Counted from the stretch's first letter, positions 1-10,661 are shown. The stretch: 55,892 nt of DNA from Sergeia podlipaevii (GCA_030849805.1 JASANZ010002153.1:1-55892), one strand, 5' to 3'. The notes: generated from the letters alone by a model not told the origin. Made by a program: numbers and translations.

Positions 1-238
1 GTGCGTGTTGATGATCATGCATGGATGAGTTGCAAGTGTCTTGCCAACACCTTGAGTGAGAAGGGAGGAGGGGGGGGGAGGAAAGACAGCCATCTATTGA
101 TGTGAGAAAGAAAAATCTTTCAGATCTGACTGTGCCAGCCATCTTGTTAGCTTCTTTTTCCATTTCTTCTTTTTTTTTATTCTTGACTTTTTTATTTAGT
201 GTGTATACGTGACGGGTGACCTTGGTTGGTTACTATTC

Positions 239-259
239 ATTATTATTATTATTATTATT
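239..259. repeat. ATT trinucleotide microsatellite (7 units)
   Basis: Seven perfect ATT units in the spacer upstream of the first gene. Similar ATT arrays recur at 8309-8332 and 24289-24315, always outside coding sequence. Confidence 0.9.
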
Positions 260-343
260 GCTGTTGTCTTGATGAGATCGTGTCTGTGTGTGTTTGTGTG
301 CTTCACTTTTGCATTCGATGCTTTCTTGTTATTTGCTGTGTGT

Positions 344-361
344 ACACACACACACACACAC
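344..361. repeat. AC dinucleotide microsatellite (9 units)
   Basis: Nine AC units directly after GT-rich sequence, so the strand could fold back weakly on itself. It is intergenic. Confidence 0.9.
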
Positions 362-825
362 GAGAAAAAAAAAAGGGAGGAGGAGAGCAAATAAATAATA
401 GGGAGAACCTCCAGCGGAAGGCGGCCAATGGATCCAGCTGTCATGAAAGCAAAATGTCTTGTGAGCTTTATCTAATGGCAGATTGCATTTTTTTGTCATT
501 TGCTGAAGGACTGTCACACTATGTACCCATATTCATATTCTTCTTTTCTTTGTCTTTCTGTCTTATTATTTTTTTTTTCTTGTGTGTGTGTTACTTCCTT
601 GCACAATAAATCGCTCTTTTAACAGAAGGATTCTTTTTTTTATTTTTTTTCTCTCTCTTTCTCTCTCCTTGACTGCTCAAAAAGGTGTTTGGCATTGTCT
701 CAGCTTTTGAGCTTGTTTTCTCGTGTACATCATCATCGTTGAGGCACTTGCCTCGCACGTGCACCACCACATACTACTATTTTTGATCATAGAATTCACT
801 TTTACTCATAGAAAAATAAACCGTA

Positions 826-848
826 GCTTTCCTTCTTTTTTTTTTAAG
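826..848 (+). promoter_or_regulatory. Candidate spliced-leader acceptor, AHI1-like gene
   Basis: A pyrimidine tract (826-845) ends in AAG, with the AG at 847-848, one base before the ATG at 850. If used, the 5' UTR would be almost nil. An earlier acceptor after the 630-668 tract (AG near 684) is possible. Confidence 0.4.
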
Positions 849-849
849 G

Positions 850-3800
850 ATGACTTCGTTATCATCATCCGTGTCATCTTTACCTTCATCCCACTCGGTG
901 TCTAGACTGCACAGTCAAGATGTCCTTAGAAATGCACGCAAGCTCTCACTCCCTGCTGTACCACAACAGCAGCAACAGCCACCGCTGTCTTTGCAAAGCA
1001 ACAAGGAAGAAGCAGTTGCCCATATTTCCCACAGCAGCAGCAAAAGCAGCGGCGATGGAAGCACTGGCCAACCACTGCACACACAGCTGCAGGGCACGAT
1101 TCCAGAAGTACCAGAAGCAATCAGCGCGACCTCAGAGTTGGAGATGGATGTTGCAGTTGACACCACTGTCTCCGATGATGGCTTGCCACCGAAACCGTCT
1201 ATTGTAATCCCTATGGCTGCGCTACCCTCCCCATCACCACTCCAGCATTTGGGTCCTTTTCCTTCTCCTGCACCACTACCTGATGTACCTTTCTCTTCAT
1301 TCTGTCAGCAAGGCGCTCCTGCTCTCCCGCCACTTCCACCTCCTCCACCAATCGCCGTCTCTGTTCCTCCCCCACCAGCTCCTTCGCTATCGTCCTCTCC
1401 GTTACTAGTGAAGCCACCCGGCATAGTGATCCAAAAGCCTGCCGCTATTGTTGCGGAGGGAGGACCGCAGGTGGAAATTCTGAAGCGTCGCAGAAACTCG
1501 TGGGAGAAGCGTAAAGGTACTCTCTTTGATGCTAGCTCTCGCAGCAGAAGCAGCGGTACTAGCAACGCAGAATTTTCTCAATCGGGATCGACAACACCGT
1601 CAGGTGCCGCTCTCGGCAAGCGACGTCACGGACGTTCAAAGAAAAGACAGCGCAGCGGCCAGAGCAACAAGACAGAGATGGAGATGAAGGAGTTCGGCGC
1701 AAGGGACTCTACTCAGCGCACCAAGCACCACCGTCACCCCCGCCGCGATCAACAGCGGCAGCAGCAGACAGAAGGAGAAAATGAGAAGGCGCAGCCACCG
1801 CTCAAAGATACGAGTCCAGATCACAGTAAGATGATTTCTTCGGGTCGGGCCAGTAGCTCACGTGATGGTGTGTCGTCCTCTTCGGTCAGCGCGGACGCAC
1901 TCACGCCGAACATGAATGTGACGCAAAGCTCAGGGCGGCATCTGGAAAAGATGCAGTCTGAGAGTCAAGCGTCACATGTATCAAAGCCAACACTTGGCGC
2001 GATTGGGAAGTTCCGCAGCAGCTGCATCGGAGCTATGAATACAGAGGGGACAACCACTCCGCAGCTCAGAGTAGTAGTAGATTACCCTTCCACCGCACGA
2101 GATGCAACGCACACCTCGGCCCCATCATTAGGGGATGCGAGCAGTCACGTTGTATTCCGTGAGTCAGGTGCCTTTTCTGGCGAAGATGATGACTCCTGCA
2201 GCTCCTCGACATCCTCATCTTTTTCCTCTTCTTCCTCGACAGCCTTCAGTCATCTGTTTCAAGCTCCCTCACGCATGCTGCCTGACACCACCACCCAGGG
2301 CGTGAATATAGGCATGCACGCTCCACCAGCGTCAGCCACTACGGTGGCTCTATCCAATACTGTTTCTCGCATTAGTACCATTACACTATTTGTAACGCTG
2401 AGTGGTATGAGCCAGCTACATGCCGATGGCGCCGTTGTACATCCATTTGTTCGTGTGTGGCTTGTCAACTGCGTCACCGGTGTGAACTATGTCACCTCTG
2501 GCGCAGCCGTACCGTGTGCCATTACGCAGCCATATGACCTGCGTACACGACGCACGCGATCTCCCAGGTGGGAAGCTGAAGTGGCGCTGCGCATTGACCG
2601 CACGGCGGCCACTGGACTCCCCAAGGACGCCGTTTTGCTCTTCGAGGTACTAGACTGTGGCAACGAAACAATTCATGGCTTCTTTATTCCTCGCAGTGGC
2701 CTGTACCCAATCTGCTGGGGTTTCTACATGCTTCACGATTGCTTTGGTCGTGAGACAGCTAGTGGAACGTATCACGACGGCGCCGCGAACATCCATCTTC
2801 AAATGTTTCGTTTTCCTTCGCGTGTGCCGTGGTATTTAGGCTGGCTGCTACCTGTGCTGCCACACTTCATATCCTCTGCAGCAGTCGGTGCGCCAACGGA
2901 GTACTACCTCGACCCCAATGGGATCCTGCGCACCTTTGTGAACCCAGCCGAGCACAACGCAGCAGCGACCACTGACGATAACAGCCCGAGCTCAATTGCA
3001 GACCGCTCGACGATGGTGCCTGCGTTGTATTACATCTTTAAGAATCCGCTGAACCGCAAGGTGCCCTATGAAGCAGGTCTCATCATCTCCCTGCGCACGT
3101 CGGAGTGTCAGGCTGGGGCAGGCAGCAAGCACAGCGGCGGGGGTGGCGGTGACGCTCCCTGCTTACCTCGTTTCACACCCATGCATCCCTACGAAGAATA
3201 TCTGCTCAATCAACTGGTTTCCGCTGGCGGTTGCTGCGCGGCTCCTCGGCGTCAGCAGCCACAGCAGTCGCTCCTCACTGGTCGCGAGAGCACGTATGAA
3301 CTTCCAAGTGCTCTTTGCCGTCGCGCGCGCTACGGTGCTGGTTTACCGCGACTATCCATGAGCATTGTGAACATGGAAGCTTTAGGGATGGACTACTTCC
3401 GCCGCAGTGAAGAGCGAGTGCTGCCGCCCACGAAAACGATACAGACATGCCCTATAGCAGGTCGTGTGACGTGTATGATGCTCTCTCATAGCGGGGCCAC
3501 CCTTGCTTTGGGTGTAACCAGGCATTTGCAGTACGTTGTCGAGCTCGTGAGCCCGAGCGCGCCAGAGATGCCCGTGATGGCTCAGCTGGTAGGTCACACT
3601 GCACATATACATGGTGTTTCCTTTCAGCGCGATGATAAGACGTTGGTCTCGTGTTCCTCAGACAAAACGGTGCGGGTGTGGCGGCCGGTGAACCCGACCC
3701 TCTCTTTCAGCTCGGTTGCAGAGCACGAATTTTTATCTGACATTATTTGTGTTTGGACGCTGCCACATGCATACCCCGTGTACGATGCGATTTTCCACCA

Positions 3801-5253
3801 GGGGCATATTCTTACATGTGGGTACTCCAATGCGATTCTTGCGTGGAAGTCAGATAACTCCATGCTAGGTGGAGCAGCAGGGACCTCCTCTCCTCAAAGC
3901 AGCACCGCAGCAGTTGTTAGTGACAACGAGCGCCTTGGCAACCCCTCCTCACTCTCAATTGGTGCAGATCACGCCAGCACCCTGCGGCTCACATGCTCGG
4001 CGCTTCAGAATGGTCTGAGTCTCAGTGCAGGATCGCCTCCGTATACAACGACGACAACCACTACTGGGCAGATGATCGGTCGCGTAATGAACGAAGAGTC
4101 TGTTGTGGTACTTAGTCTTGCGTCTAACGAAACCAGCAATCGGGTATGGTCCGTCAGTAGCTCTGGCCTCGTGACGTGCTGGCGCGCCATTGACGAGGAG
4201 CAGCACTCGAGCCGAAGGGGTAATGTGTGGCAGATGTCGGTGCGTAAGACAAACGACTGCAGTGGCGCCACACGAGTTCAAGTCAGTGGTGCGTTCGCCA
4301 TTGCCACGTGTGCGGCCGCGCCTCTCGTGTATATCTTCGATGCCGCCTCAGGTGAGTTTTCGCGCGCTGTCAACACGGCGGGGCTGAATCCTGGCGCACC
4401 TTTTGCGCTTCTGCCTGATGGACTTGCATTGGTCGCTGCGACAACAGACGGTCGGCTGCACTGTTGGGAGTGCGTGGATGGAGGCTTGTGCACACCTGCG
4501 CCGGGCGGGTACGTCAGAGTGCAAACAAAGTACCCCATCGAGCGTATCTCCTGGGCCGATCATCAGCAGCTTGCGGCGTTCTGTAGCCCAGCCCCAGCAA
4601 CTACCGCGATGCTAAACGCCACCTTGCTGCCTACTCTCACGTTTCAGAACGCCAGAACCCATGGCCTCACTCTCGGCGCAGTGCAACCACTAGATCTCTC
4701 ACAGATGGAGCTCACACTCATTTCTGTGGTGGGCACACGTCGCGACGGACACAATGCGATCCTCTCAGCGGATCGTCACGCCTCACAAGACTTTTGCCGC
4801 ATGTTTGGCGGCGATGTATACGCGAAGCAGAGGGTCACGCTGGAGTCTAACAGGGAGGCAGCACTGGCAGTAGCACGGAGTAGAAAAGCGGGAGATAGCG
4901 GCGGTGAGCACAGCCGGCGCACGCGTTTGTATGAAGCCCCACTTGGAGTTGGTATTGCTTCTACACCAGAGCGTCATCGTCCCACGATGCTTGTCCCACA
5001 GTCATCGTTCGTTACTGTCGATGCAGCAGCAACGGATATGACGGAGGTGACGACGCGCATGAACTCGATCCTTAACTTCTGGAGGGGTCTAGTGGGCCAG
5101 CACCGACACGAGGACCGGCGCCGCTCTACCCAGTCGTACACTAAAGCCTCCGGTGCAGCAGACGATGATGGAGAGGCTCACGATAGAAACTCACCAGTTT
5201 TGACCGCTGCTCAGCGCACGGTGCAGTACACAGATCTCGACATGCCCCATTAG
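850..5253 (+). CDS. AHI1-like: Jouberin (AHI1)-like WD40 protein
   Basis: A 1467-aa protein. Residues 1-500 are low-complexity: polyQ near 40, a polyproline block at about 159-177, basic NLS-like runs at about 254-269 and an acidic/Ser stretch at about 442-467. Residues ~505-660 read as the C2-like module that precedes the propeller in jouberin, including the ITQPYDLR motif followed by a WE pair and the LLFEVLD strand. WD40 units start near 866; clear ones are GHTAHIHGVSF...DKTVRVW (~915-945) and GYSNAILAWK (~987), and degenerate blades run to ~1250. Jouberin is a ciliary transition-zone protein in animals, so a role at the flagellum base is inferred. Unlike the human protein it shows no C-terminal SH3 domain, and the N-terminal extension is unrelated low-complexity sequence. 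An ATG opens the frame, but the nearest AG (847-848) leaves only one base of leader. A generic WD40 protein is the alternative. Confidence 0.72.
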   Translation: MTSLSSSVSSLPSSHSVSRLHSQDVLRNARKLSLPAVPQQQQQPPLSLQSNKEEAVAHISHSSSKSSGDGSTGQPLHTQLQGTIPEVPEAISATSELEMDVAVDTTVSDDGLPPKPSIVIPMAALPSPSPLQHLGPFPSPAPLPDVPFSSFCQQGAPALPPLPPPPPIAVSVPPPPAPSLSSSPLLVKPPGIVIQKPAAIVAEGGPQVEILKRRRNSWEKRKGTLFDASSRSRSSGTSNAEFSQSGSTTPSGAALGKRRHGRSKKRQRSGQSNKTEMEMKEFGARDSTQRTKHHRHPRRDQQRQQQTEGENEKAQPPLKDTSPDHSKMISSGRASSSRDGVSSSSVSADALTPNMNVTQSSGRHLEKMQSESQASHVSKPTLGAIGKFRSSCIGAMNTEGTTTPQLRVVVDYPSTARDATHTSAPSLGDASSHVVFRESGAFSGEDDDSCSSSTSSSFSSSSSTAFSHLFQAPSRMLPDTTTQGVNIGMHAPPASATTVALSNTVSRISTITLFVTLSGMSQLHADGAVVHPFVRVWLVNCVTGVNYVTSGAAVPCAITQPYDLRTRRTRSPRWEAEVALRIDRTAATGLPKDAVLLFEVLDCGNETIHGFFIPRSGLYPICWGFYMLHDCFGRETASGTYHDGAANIHLQMFRFPSRVPWYLGWLLPVLPHFISSAAVGAPTEYYLDPNGILRTFVNPAEHNAAATTDDNSPSSIADRSTMVPALYYIFKNPLNRKVPYEAGLIISLRTSECQAGAGSKHSGGGGGDAPCLPRFTPMHPYEEYLLNQLVSAGGCCAAPRRQQPQQSLLTGRESTYELPSALCRRARYGAGLPRLSMSIVNMEALGMDYFRRSEERVLPPTKTIQTCPIAGRVTCMMLSHSGATLALGVTRHLQYVVELVSPSAPEMPVMAQLVGHTAHIHGVSFQRDDKTLVSCSSDKTVRVWRPVNPTLSFSSVAEHEFLSDIICVWTLPHAYPVYDAIFHQGHILTCGYSNAILAWKSDNSMLGGAAGTSSPQSSTAAVVSDNERLGNPSSLSIGADHASTLRLTCSALQNGLSLSAGSPPYTTTTTTTGQMIGRVMNEESVVVLSLASNETSNRVWSVSSSGLVTCWRAIDEEQHSSRRGNVWQMSVRKTNDCSGATRVQVSGAFAIATCAAAPLVYIFDAASGEFSRAVNTAGLNPGAPFALLPDGLALVAATTDGRLHCWECVDGGLCTPAPGGYVRVQTKYPIERISWADHQQLAAFCSPAPATTAMLNATLLPTLTFQNARTHGLTLGAVQPLDLSQMELTLISVVGTRRDGHNAILSADRHASQDFCRMFGGDVYAKQRVTLESNREAALAVARSRKAGDSGGEHSRRTRLYEAPLGVGIASTPERHRPTMLVPQSSFVTVDAAATDMTEVTTRMNSILNFWRGLVGQHRHEDRRRSTQSYTKASGAADDDGEAHDRNSPVLTAAQRTVQYTDLDMPH

Positions 5254-5331
5254 CGATCACGGCGCAAAAAAAAAAAAAAAACGTATTTTCGAATCTTTAT
5301 GTGGTAGTGCTTTGAATAGTACGCGTTTTAA

Positions 5332-5349
5332 ATATATATATATATATAT
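5332..5349. repeat. AT dinucleotide microsatellite
   Basis: Nine AT units in the 3' UTR of the preceding gene. Comparable TA runs lie at 10259-10276, 13612-13626 and 55623-55640. Confidence 0.9.
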
Positions 5350-5850
5350 CATAAAAGGGTTGTGATTTTTTTTTCATTATTATCCTTGTTCATTTTGATA
5401 GATATGTTCACTCCCTGCATAGAACTACTGCGTGCATGCTATTTGGGGAAAGGAGGCATCTTGAATGCCCAAACACTGTGCCTGCAGACTGTGTGTGTGC
5501 GCGCGCACGTAGTGATAAAGCGATCAAACAAACATAAAAACGGAACAGTAGGTAACTATCCACTCTTTTTTTTTTGTTTAGTGTAGAGTTGCTACTAAAG
5601 GTAGAGCACACTGGCGAGCTAGTTATTATTATTATTACTATGGATACTCATTTTATGAAAAGATACATCTCTCTAATGCTTCCATTGTGTTGAATTCATT
5701 TGCAGTATTTGAATAAAAGTAGCCTTCTTTTTTGTTGTTCCCTCTTTCTCTTTTCGCTGAAGGATTATATAAAAACTATTAGTTTCCACTCACTTACCTT
5801 TTGGGTGATTCTCTTTTTTTAAAAATATTTACTATTGTTACTATCATTTG

Positions 5851-5865
5851 TCCTTTTTTCCACAG
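5851..5865 (+). promoter_or_regulatory. Predicted spliced-leader acceptor, CCT5
   Basis: A pyrimidine tract (tccttttttccac) is followed by the first AG at 5864-5865. This gives a 62-base 5' UTR with no intervening ATG. Confidence 0.6.
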
Positions 5866-5927
5866 CTGTACTCTCCGTATCACAAACAGCCAGCAGTACA
5901 TACATAAAATATATACATTTTTAAAAA

Positions 5928-7544
5928 ATGTCGCTCGCTTTTGATGAGTATGGCCGCCCCTTTCTCCTAGTCAAGGAGCAGGCGAACAAGGAGCGTGTGT
6001 CTGGCATAGAGGCGCAGAAGGTGAACATCCTTGCCGCACTCGGTGTCGCGAACGTGCTCAAGACTAGCCTAGGGCCCCGTGGCATGGACAAGATTCTGAC
6101 CACCCCTGATAACGAGGTGGTGGTCACCAATGATGGTGCCACCATCCTTGATCTTATGGATATTGACAGCGAGATTGGCCAGCTTATGGTTGAACTCAGC
6201 AAGTCCCAGGACTCCGAGATTGGCGATGGTACCACTGGTGTCGTCTGCTTTGCTGGTGCTCTGCTTGAACAGGCATCCAACCTGCTCGACAAGGGCATTC
6301 ACAGCTCCCGCATTTCTGAGGGTTTTGAGAACGCCTGCGAGATCGCTTGCAAGCGCCTTGCCGAGATTGCCGATACCGTCCCCTTAGACAAGAAAGATTA
6401 CCTTCTTCAGACCGCTCGCTCCACCCTCAACTCCAAGGTGGTGAACCGCGACCGCGACCATCTGGCCCAGATGTGCGTTGATGCTGTGCTCTCCGTCGCC
6501 GACATTAAGCGCCGCGACGTCAATATGGACCTCATCCGCGTTGACGGTAAAGTTGGTGGCCGCCTGGAGGAGACCTGCCTAGTCAACGGTATTGTTCTTG
6601 ACAAGGACTTCTCTCACCCACAAATGAACAAGAACCTCACTAACCCAAAGATGGCCATCCTCACCTGCGCCTTCGAGCCCCCGAAACCCAAGACGAAGCA
6701 CACGGTCAAGATCTCCAGCGCCGCCCACATGAAGGAGCTCCACGAGCAGGAGCAGACCTACTTCCGTGAACAAGTCGCCCGCTGCAAGGAGGTCGGCGCG
6801 GATCTTGTCATCTGCCAGTGGGGCTTCGATGATGAGGCTAACTACCTCCTCTTCCGCAACGAGCTCCCTGCTGTCCGCTGGGTCGGTGGTGTGGAGCTTG
6901 AGATGATTGCGATTGCTACTGGCGGTCAGATCGTCGCTCGCTTTGAGGACCTCAAGCCTGAGAAGCTCGGTACCTGCGGCAGCGTTCGCGAGGTTGGCTT
7001 TGGCACCACGAAGGACCGCATGATCTTCATCGAGGACTGCCCCCACACCAAGGCTGTCACAGTGTTTATCCGCGGTGGTAACAAGATGATGATCGAGGAG
7101 GCGAAGCGCTCTCTGCACGACGCCATCTGCATGGTCCGCAACCTTATCCGCGACAACCGCATTGTCTATGGTGGCGGCTCTGCCGAGCTGGCCGCCTCCT
7201 CCGCCGTGCTCGCTCACGCTGATGCTGTCTCTACTGTGGACCAGTACGCGATCCGCGCCTTCGCCGACGCTCTCGAGGCGATCCCCATCAACCTAGCTCT
7301 TAACAGCGGTCTTGATCCCATCAAGGCCCTTTCTGAAGCCCGCAAGGCGCAGGTGGAGGGCAAGAACCCCTTCGCCGGCGTTGACTGCATGGACCGCGGC
7401 ACCATCAACATGAAGGAGCAGCAGGTGTTCGAGACCCTCAGCGGCAAGTGCTCTCAGCTTCGTCTTGCCACTCAGGTAGTGAAGATGATCCTCAAGGTTG
7501 ACGATGTGATCATCACCAAGCCTAATGAACAGCAGCAGCAGTAA
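5928..7544 (+). CDS. CCT5: T-complex chaperonin subunit epsilon
   Basis: A 538-aa group II chaperonin subunit, full length for the family. It is part of the cytosolic TRiC/CCT ring that folds tubulin and actin. The N-terminus [11 protein letters not shown] is typical of the epsilon subunit. ATPase signatures follow: [10 protein letters not shown] (46-55), VTNDGATIL (66-74) and GDGTTGVV (99-106, with the metal-binding Asp100). The equatorial YGGGSAELA motif sits near residue 412. The protein ends with a short polyQ tail. The ATG at 5928 is the first start after the predicted acceptor. The coding sequence is visibly richer in C-ending codons than most neighbours, as expected for a highly expressed gene. 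The subunit assignment rests on the N-terminus and the [14 protein letters not shown] context. Confidence 0.96.
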   Translation: MSLAFDEYGRPFLLVKEQANKERVSGIEAQKVNILAALGVANVLKTSLGPRGMDKILTTPDNEVVVTNDGATILDLMDIDSEIGQLMVELSKSQDSEIGDGTTGVVCFAGALLEQASNLLDKGIHSSRISEGFENACEIACKRLAEIADTVPLDKKDYLLQTARSTLNSKVVNRDRDHLAQMCVDAVLSVADIKRRDVNMDLIRVDGKVGGRLEETCLVNGIVLDKDFSHPQMNKNLTNPKMAILTCAFEPPKPKTKHTVKISSAAHMKELHEQEQTYFREQVARCKEVGADLVICQWGFDDEANYLLFRNELPAVRWVGGVELEMIAIATGGQIVARFEDLKPEKLGTCGSVREVGFGTTKDRMIFIEDCPHTKAVTVFIRGGNKMMIEEAKRSLHDAICMVRNLIRDNRIVYGGGSAELAASSAVLAHADAVSTVDQYAIRAFADALEAIPINLALNSGLDPIKALSEARKAQVEGKNPFAGVDCMDRGTINMKEQQVFETLSGKCSQLRLATQVVKMILKVDDVIITKPNEQQQQ

Positions 7545-8724
7545 TGAGAGGAACATGTGAATGCGTGTCTATGGACGGAGCAAGCATGGAAGCTCTCTAG
7601 CCGCACATTTGACTATTTATTATTGGATCTCTATTGCTTTTTCTTCTTTTCACTACGTATTATCAATCCAGTCGACGAGGAAGCGAACCTTTCTTTTTTT
7701 GTTGTTGTTGTTTTCTTTTGAGGACCGCGACTTTAAGTACGGATTTTGCGCACTTGTGTGTGAAGAAAAATAGAGAGAACAGCGCATGTGATAGACATAA
7801 TCAAGAACTAGGTTGTGGAGGGGGGAGCCCTTTCTCCAGCAGACACCTTAGTAGCCAAAGAAAAAAAAAAGAAAAGAAGAAAAAATATGAAAAAGTATAC
7901 TTGGTTTTTGCAGCTATCATTTGAGAAGAATGATAATTTGTTGATAAAGCAATATTGAATCAGAGAGGAAGTGCGCCGTTTACGATGCATGAAATGCGAG
8001 AGCAATAGGGGGGGGGAGGGGGACACTCTCTGTGCATGCTGCATTTATTCTGAATATACATTAAAAGAACGACGAGGGTGATATTTCTGAGAAGAAGAAA
8101 ATGAAATCACAAGCAGTGTGAGAGAGACGAGAGGAAAAAAAGATTATTGGGACAATGGCGATCATGTATGCATATACCCGCACCGCATATGTAGTCAAGC
8201 CTTCATCAAGTAGATGAATAAAAGAAACTGGTGTTTCATCACACTCTAAAATGTCCGCGTGAGCTTGGGAAAGTGAGTCGCTAATACAACATTAAAAAAA
8301 AACATTTGATTATTATTATTATTATTATTATTGACAGAAATGGTATTGATGCAGCGCATTTGCATTTCTTGTTTTCTACATATATAAGTAGAATGCGTCG
8401 CGGTTCACATGCCTATATTTAGTTGAGGCACGATTTTTGTCTACGCATGCACTTCTGTTATGTGGTTTGGTTTGTTCATTTTTTTTTTAAAAAATCTAAC
8501 TATATGTGTAGTATTCTTTATGCTTAAATCCCTCTTCTTTATTAAATGCGAAATGCACAGCTGGCAGTGAGCTGTCGGCAAAGCAACAATAGTGGTGGTG
8601 ATAACATTTAATTTTTTTTGTTTTATTGCTCTATATTGATAATAGTAGGGCCATAATTTCAGAAAAAAATTTTAAAAAAAGCTTTGGGGGCGTTTGACTA
8701 GTATAGCCATTATTTTATTCCACA
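7545..8724. other. Intergenic spacer, CCT5 to pseudophosphatase-like gene
   Basis: 1.18 kb without a gene. Contains polypurine/polypyrimidine runs, a G9 run near 8008-8016 and an ATT array at 8309-8332. A pyrimidine tract at about 8611-8633 is followed by candidate acceptor AGs near 8644-8645 and 8700-8701. No structured RNA was recognised. Confidence 0.6.
8309..8332. repeat. ATT trinucleotide microsatellite (8 units)
   Basis: Perfect ATT array in the intergenic spacer. Confidence 0.9.
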
Positions 8725-9963
8725 ATGTCACACCATCATGCAACTAAAGGATCAAGCAGCTCGTGGCTGCCCCCAACGAACTTCGCCATGGTGGCTTCTG
8801 GTGTGTACCGTTGTGCCTATCCTAGCGAAGCAAACGTGCCCTATCTCAGACATAAGGGCATCAAGACTCTAGCACTTCTCTCCATTGAAGCTCTTCCAGC
8901 ACCGGTAAAGCTGACCCTTGCTGACATTAGAAACGGCGATACCGCGAGTCGTCGTCCGATCCGTGTGATAAAAATTGCTTCACTGCGTGCCTGGCAGATG
9001 GACTCACTAAACTGCGGCGATGACTTCAGCCAGCAGGACGTGCAGCGTGCGTTAGATATCGCGGTGGACGCCCAGTGGCACCCCGTGTTGTTTGCTTGTC
9101 CTACTGGGGAACTCCAGACGAGCGTGGTGGTTGGGTGCATGCGGCGCTATCAGCGCTGGTCACTCGCTGCCGTGTATGGTGAGTGTGCTCTCTTCACTAG
9201 TGTACTGCGTGGGGTGCGTCCATCCGTAATGGCTTTCATTGATGCCTGGAATCCAGAGGACTACCCGATGAGTGAGACAGACATTGTGTATCGCAATCAG
9301 GAACGCCAGCTCCGCGAGCGCAATGAAAGTGCCTTACAGCGCCGCAAGCGCAATCAAGGCAAAGAAAAAGCGGGTGCTGTACGTAGTGCGGCGTCTGATA
9401 AGCCCCTCCCTTTATCCTCAACAACATCGGGAGTGGGCAGGAGAAGCGCAGGAGTCAGTGCGACTTCGCGGTATCACCTGGACGAGGAAGACAGCGATGC
9501 AGGGAGTAACGAAGACAGCGGTCTCTTAAGTCCTGAACGTCCAGCCCATGGCACGGAATCAACAGCCATCTCGTCAGGAGTCATGACCCCGGCGCGACAA
9601 GGAGGTGTTGAGGAGGACACCTACACAATGGCGCAAAGCCCTCTCCTCTCTTCCAGTGGACAGCGACCCCCAGCAGCGATGCGCAGGTCTACAGCAGCAG
9701 CGGCGGGTAATAAGAGCAGCGATGGAGCTTCGGGGACTGCTGGCGGTACTGGTGGAATACATTTTGCTGAGTGGTATCTACATGCGCTGGCTTCGTACGA
9801 TGCGGATGTGACGCGGCAGCAGGCAGCAGCGCGGCGGGTGCACAACTCCGGGCATGAGGAGCTTCCACCGCATGAGAAGTACTGTGGAGTTCGCAACCCG
9901 CCGGCACTGGACGCACGGTCCACATTTACGAAGGAATCTATTGTGGAGGAGGATGATGATTGA
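8725..9963 (+). CDS. Siw14/PFA-DSP-family phosphatase-fold protein, probably catalytically dead
   Basis: A 412-aa protein. Residues ~19-175 follow the Siw14/OCA (plant and fungal atypical dual-specificity phosphatase) pattern: NFAMVASGVYRCAYPSEANVPYL, then GIKTLALLS, then the P-loop region with VVGCMRRYQRWSLAAVYGE after it. In active members the loop is HCxxGxxRTG. Here it reads A-C125-P-T-G128-E-L-Q131-T-S, so the nucleophile Cys and Gly remain while the preceding His is Ala and the phosphate-binding Arg is Gln. Active members hydrolyse inositol pyrophosphates or phosphotyrosine. This one is inferred to bind ligand or act as a scaffold. Residues ~180-412 are a low-complexity tail with basic and acidic patches and Thr/Ser-Pro sites. 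The start is the first ATG of the frame. Weak residual activity cannot be excluded. Confidence 0.8.
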   Translation: MSHHHATKGSSSSWLPPTNFAMVASGVYRCAYPSEANVPYLRHKGIKTLALLSIEALPAPVKLTLADIRNGDTASRRPIRVIKIASLRAWQMDSLNCGDDFSQQDVQRALDIAVDAQWHPVLFACPTGELQTSVVVGCMRRYQRWSLAAVYGECALFTSVLRGVRPSVMAFIDAWNPEDYPMSETDIVYRNQERQLRERNESALQRRKRNQGKEKAGAVRSAASDKPLPLSSTTSGVGRRSAGVSATSRYHLDEEDSDAGSNEDSGLLSPERPAHGTESTAISSGVMTPARQGGVEEDTYTMAQSPLLSSSGQRPPAAMRRSTAAAAGNKSSDGASGTAGGTGGIHFAEWYLHALASYDADVTRQQAAARRVHNSGHEELPPHEKYCGVRNPPALDARSTFTKESIVEEDDD

Positions 9964-10258
9964 TGATGGAAGTTATTTCATTTTTTATTTATTTTATGGC
10001 GATTGTGTGCGTGTGTGTGTGTTTGTACATGTGGCATTTCTGGAGGATCTGCCAGGCAGTAGGTGGTAGTTGATATTGGTGTATTATATATATGGCATTG
10101 CTGCTATATCTCTCAACTCTCGAGTCACAGACATACCCGCTTTATATTATATGCTTACTTGCAGCCTTTGATTAACATCTTCAGCTGTTCTTGGTTCTTG
10201 GTGCTATTACTCTTTTCCTTTCTATTTTCTCTTTTTTCTTTTTTTATCTTATGTTTAT

Positions 10259-10276
10259 TATATATATATATATATA
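10259..10276. repeat. TA dinucleotide microsatellite
   Basis: Nine TA units in the spacer between the pseudophosphatase and kinase genes. Confidence 0.9.
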
Positions 10277-10661
10277 TTGGCTGGAATGCTCCTCCTTACC
10301 GCGCTTAGTTTTTTTTCCTTTGCCTTTCTATCACCTTTTGAAGATATATATCTCTGATTTACGCCTCTCCAATCTGTAGTGTGTGAAACGGGGGAAATAG
10401 ATAGAGGAGGGAGGGAAAGAGGAATAAAATTAAATTGTTAGCTTATAATTCATTACCGTTGTCGTTGTGCATAGTGTGACTTGCTTTTTTTTTTCTTAAA
10501 GAAAAACTGGACAGCGAGTAATAGTTTTCAGTATAACAGTGCCGTACAGATAAAAAGGGGGAAAAGATACCCCAAGACAACGTTGACTCCATCACAAAAA
10601 CATTTTCATATATAGACAGACCAATAAACATTCAATTTTAACTTAGCACTTTCAGATATCG

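Larger units (their letters stand above)
1..849. other. Intergenic/3' flank upstream of the AHI1-like gene
   Basis: No supportable gene. The stretch is T-rich and low-complexity, with a G9 run at 70-78, an ATT microsatellite at 239-259 and an AC microsatellite at 344-361. Long pyrimidine tracts at about 630-668 and 826-845 are candidate trans-splicing signals for the gene starting at 850. The left part is probably the 3' UTR of a gene outside the window. Open frames here translate into homopolymer-like peptides and were not accepted. Confidence 0.6.
5254..5927. other. Intergenic spacer, AHI1-like to CCT5
   Basis: No gene. Contains an A-run at about 5267-5281, an AT microsatellite at 5332-5349 and several T-runs. 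The acceptor for the next gene is predicted at 5864-5865. Confidence 0.7.

Noticed and set aside
6579..7217. Antisense open frame (212 codons) within CCT5
   Set aside because: Shadow of a codon-biased conserved gene; no independent motif.
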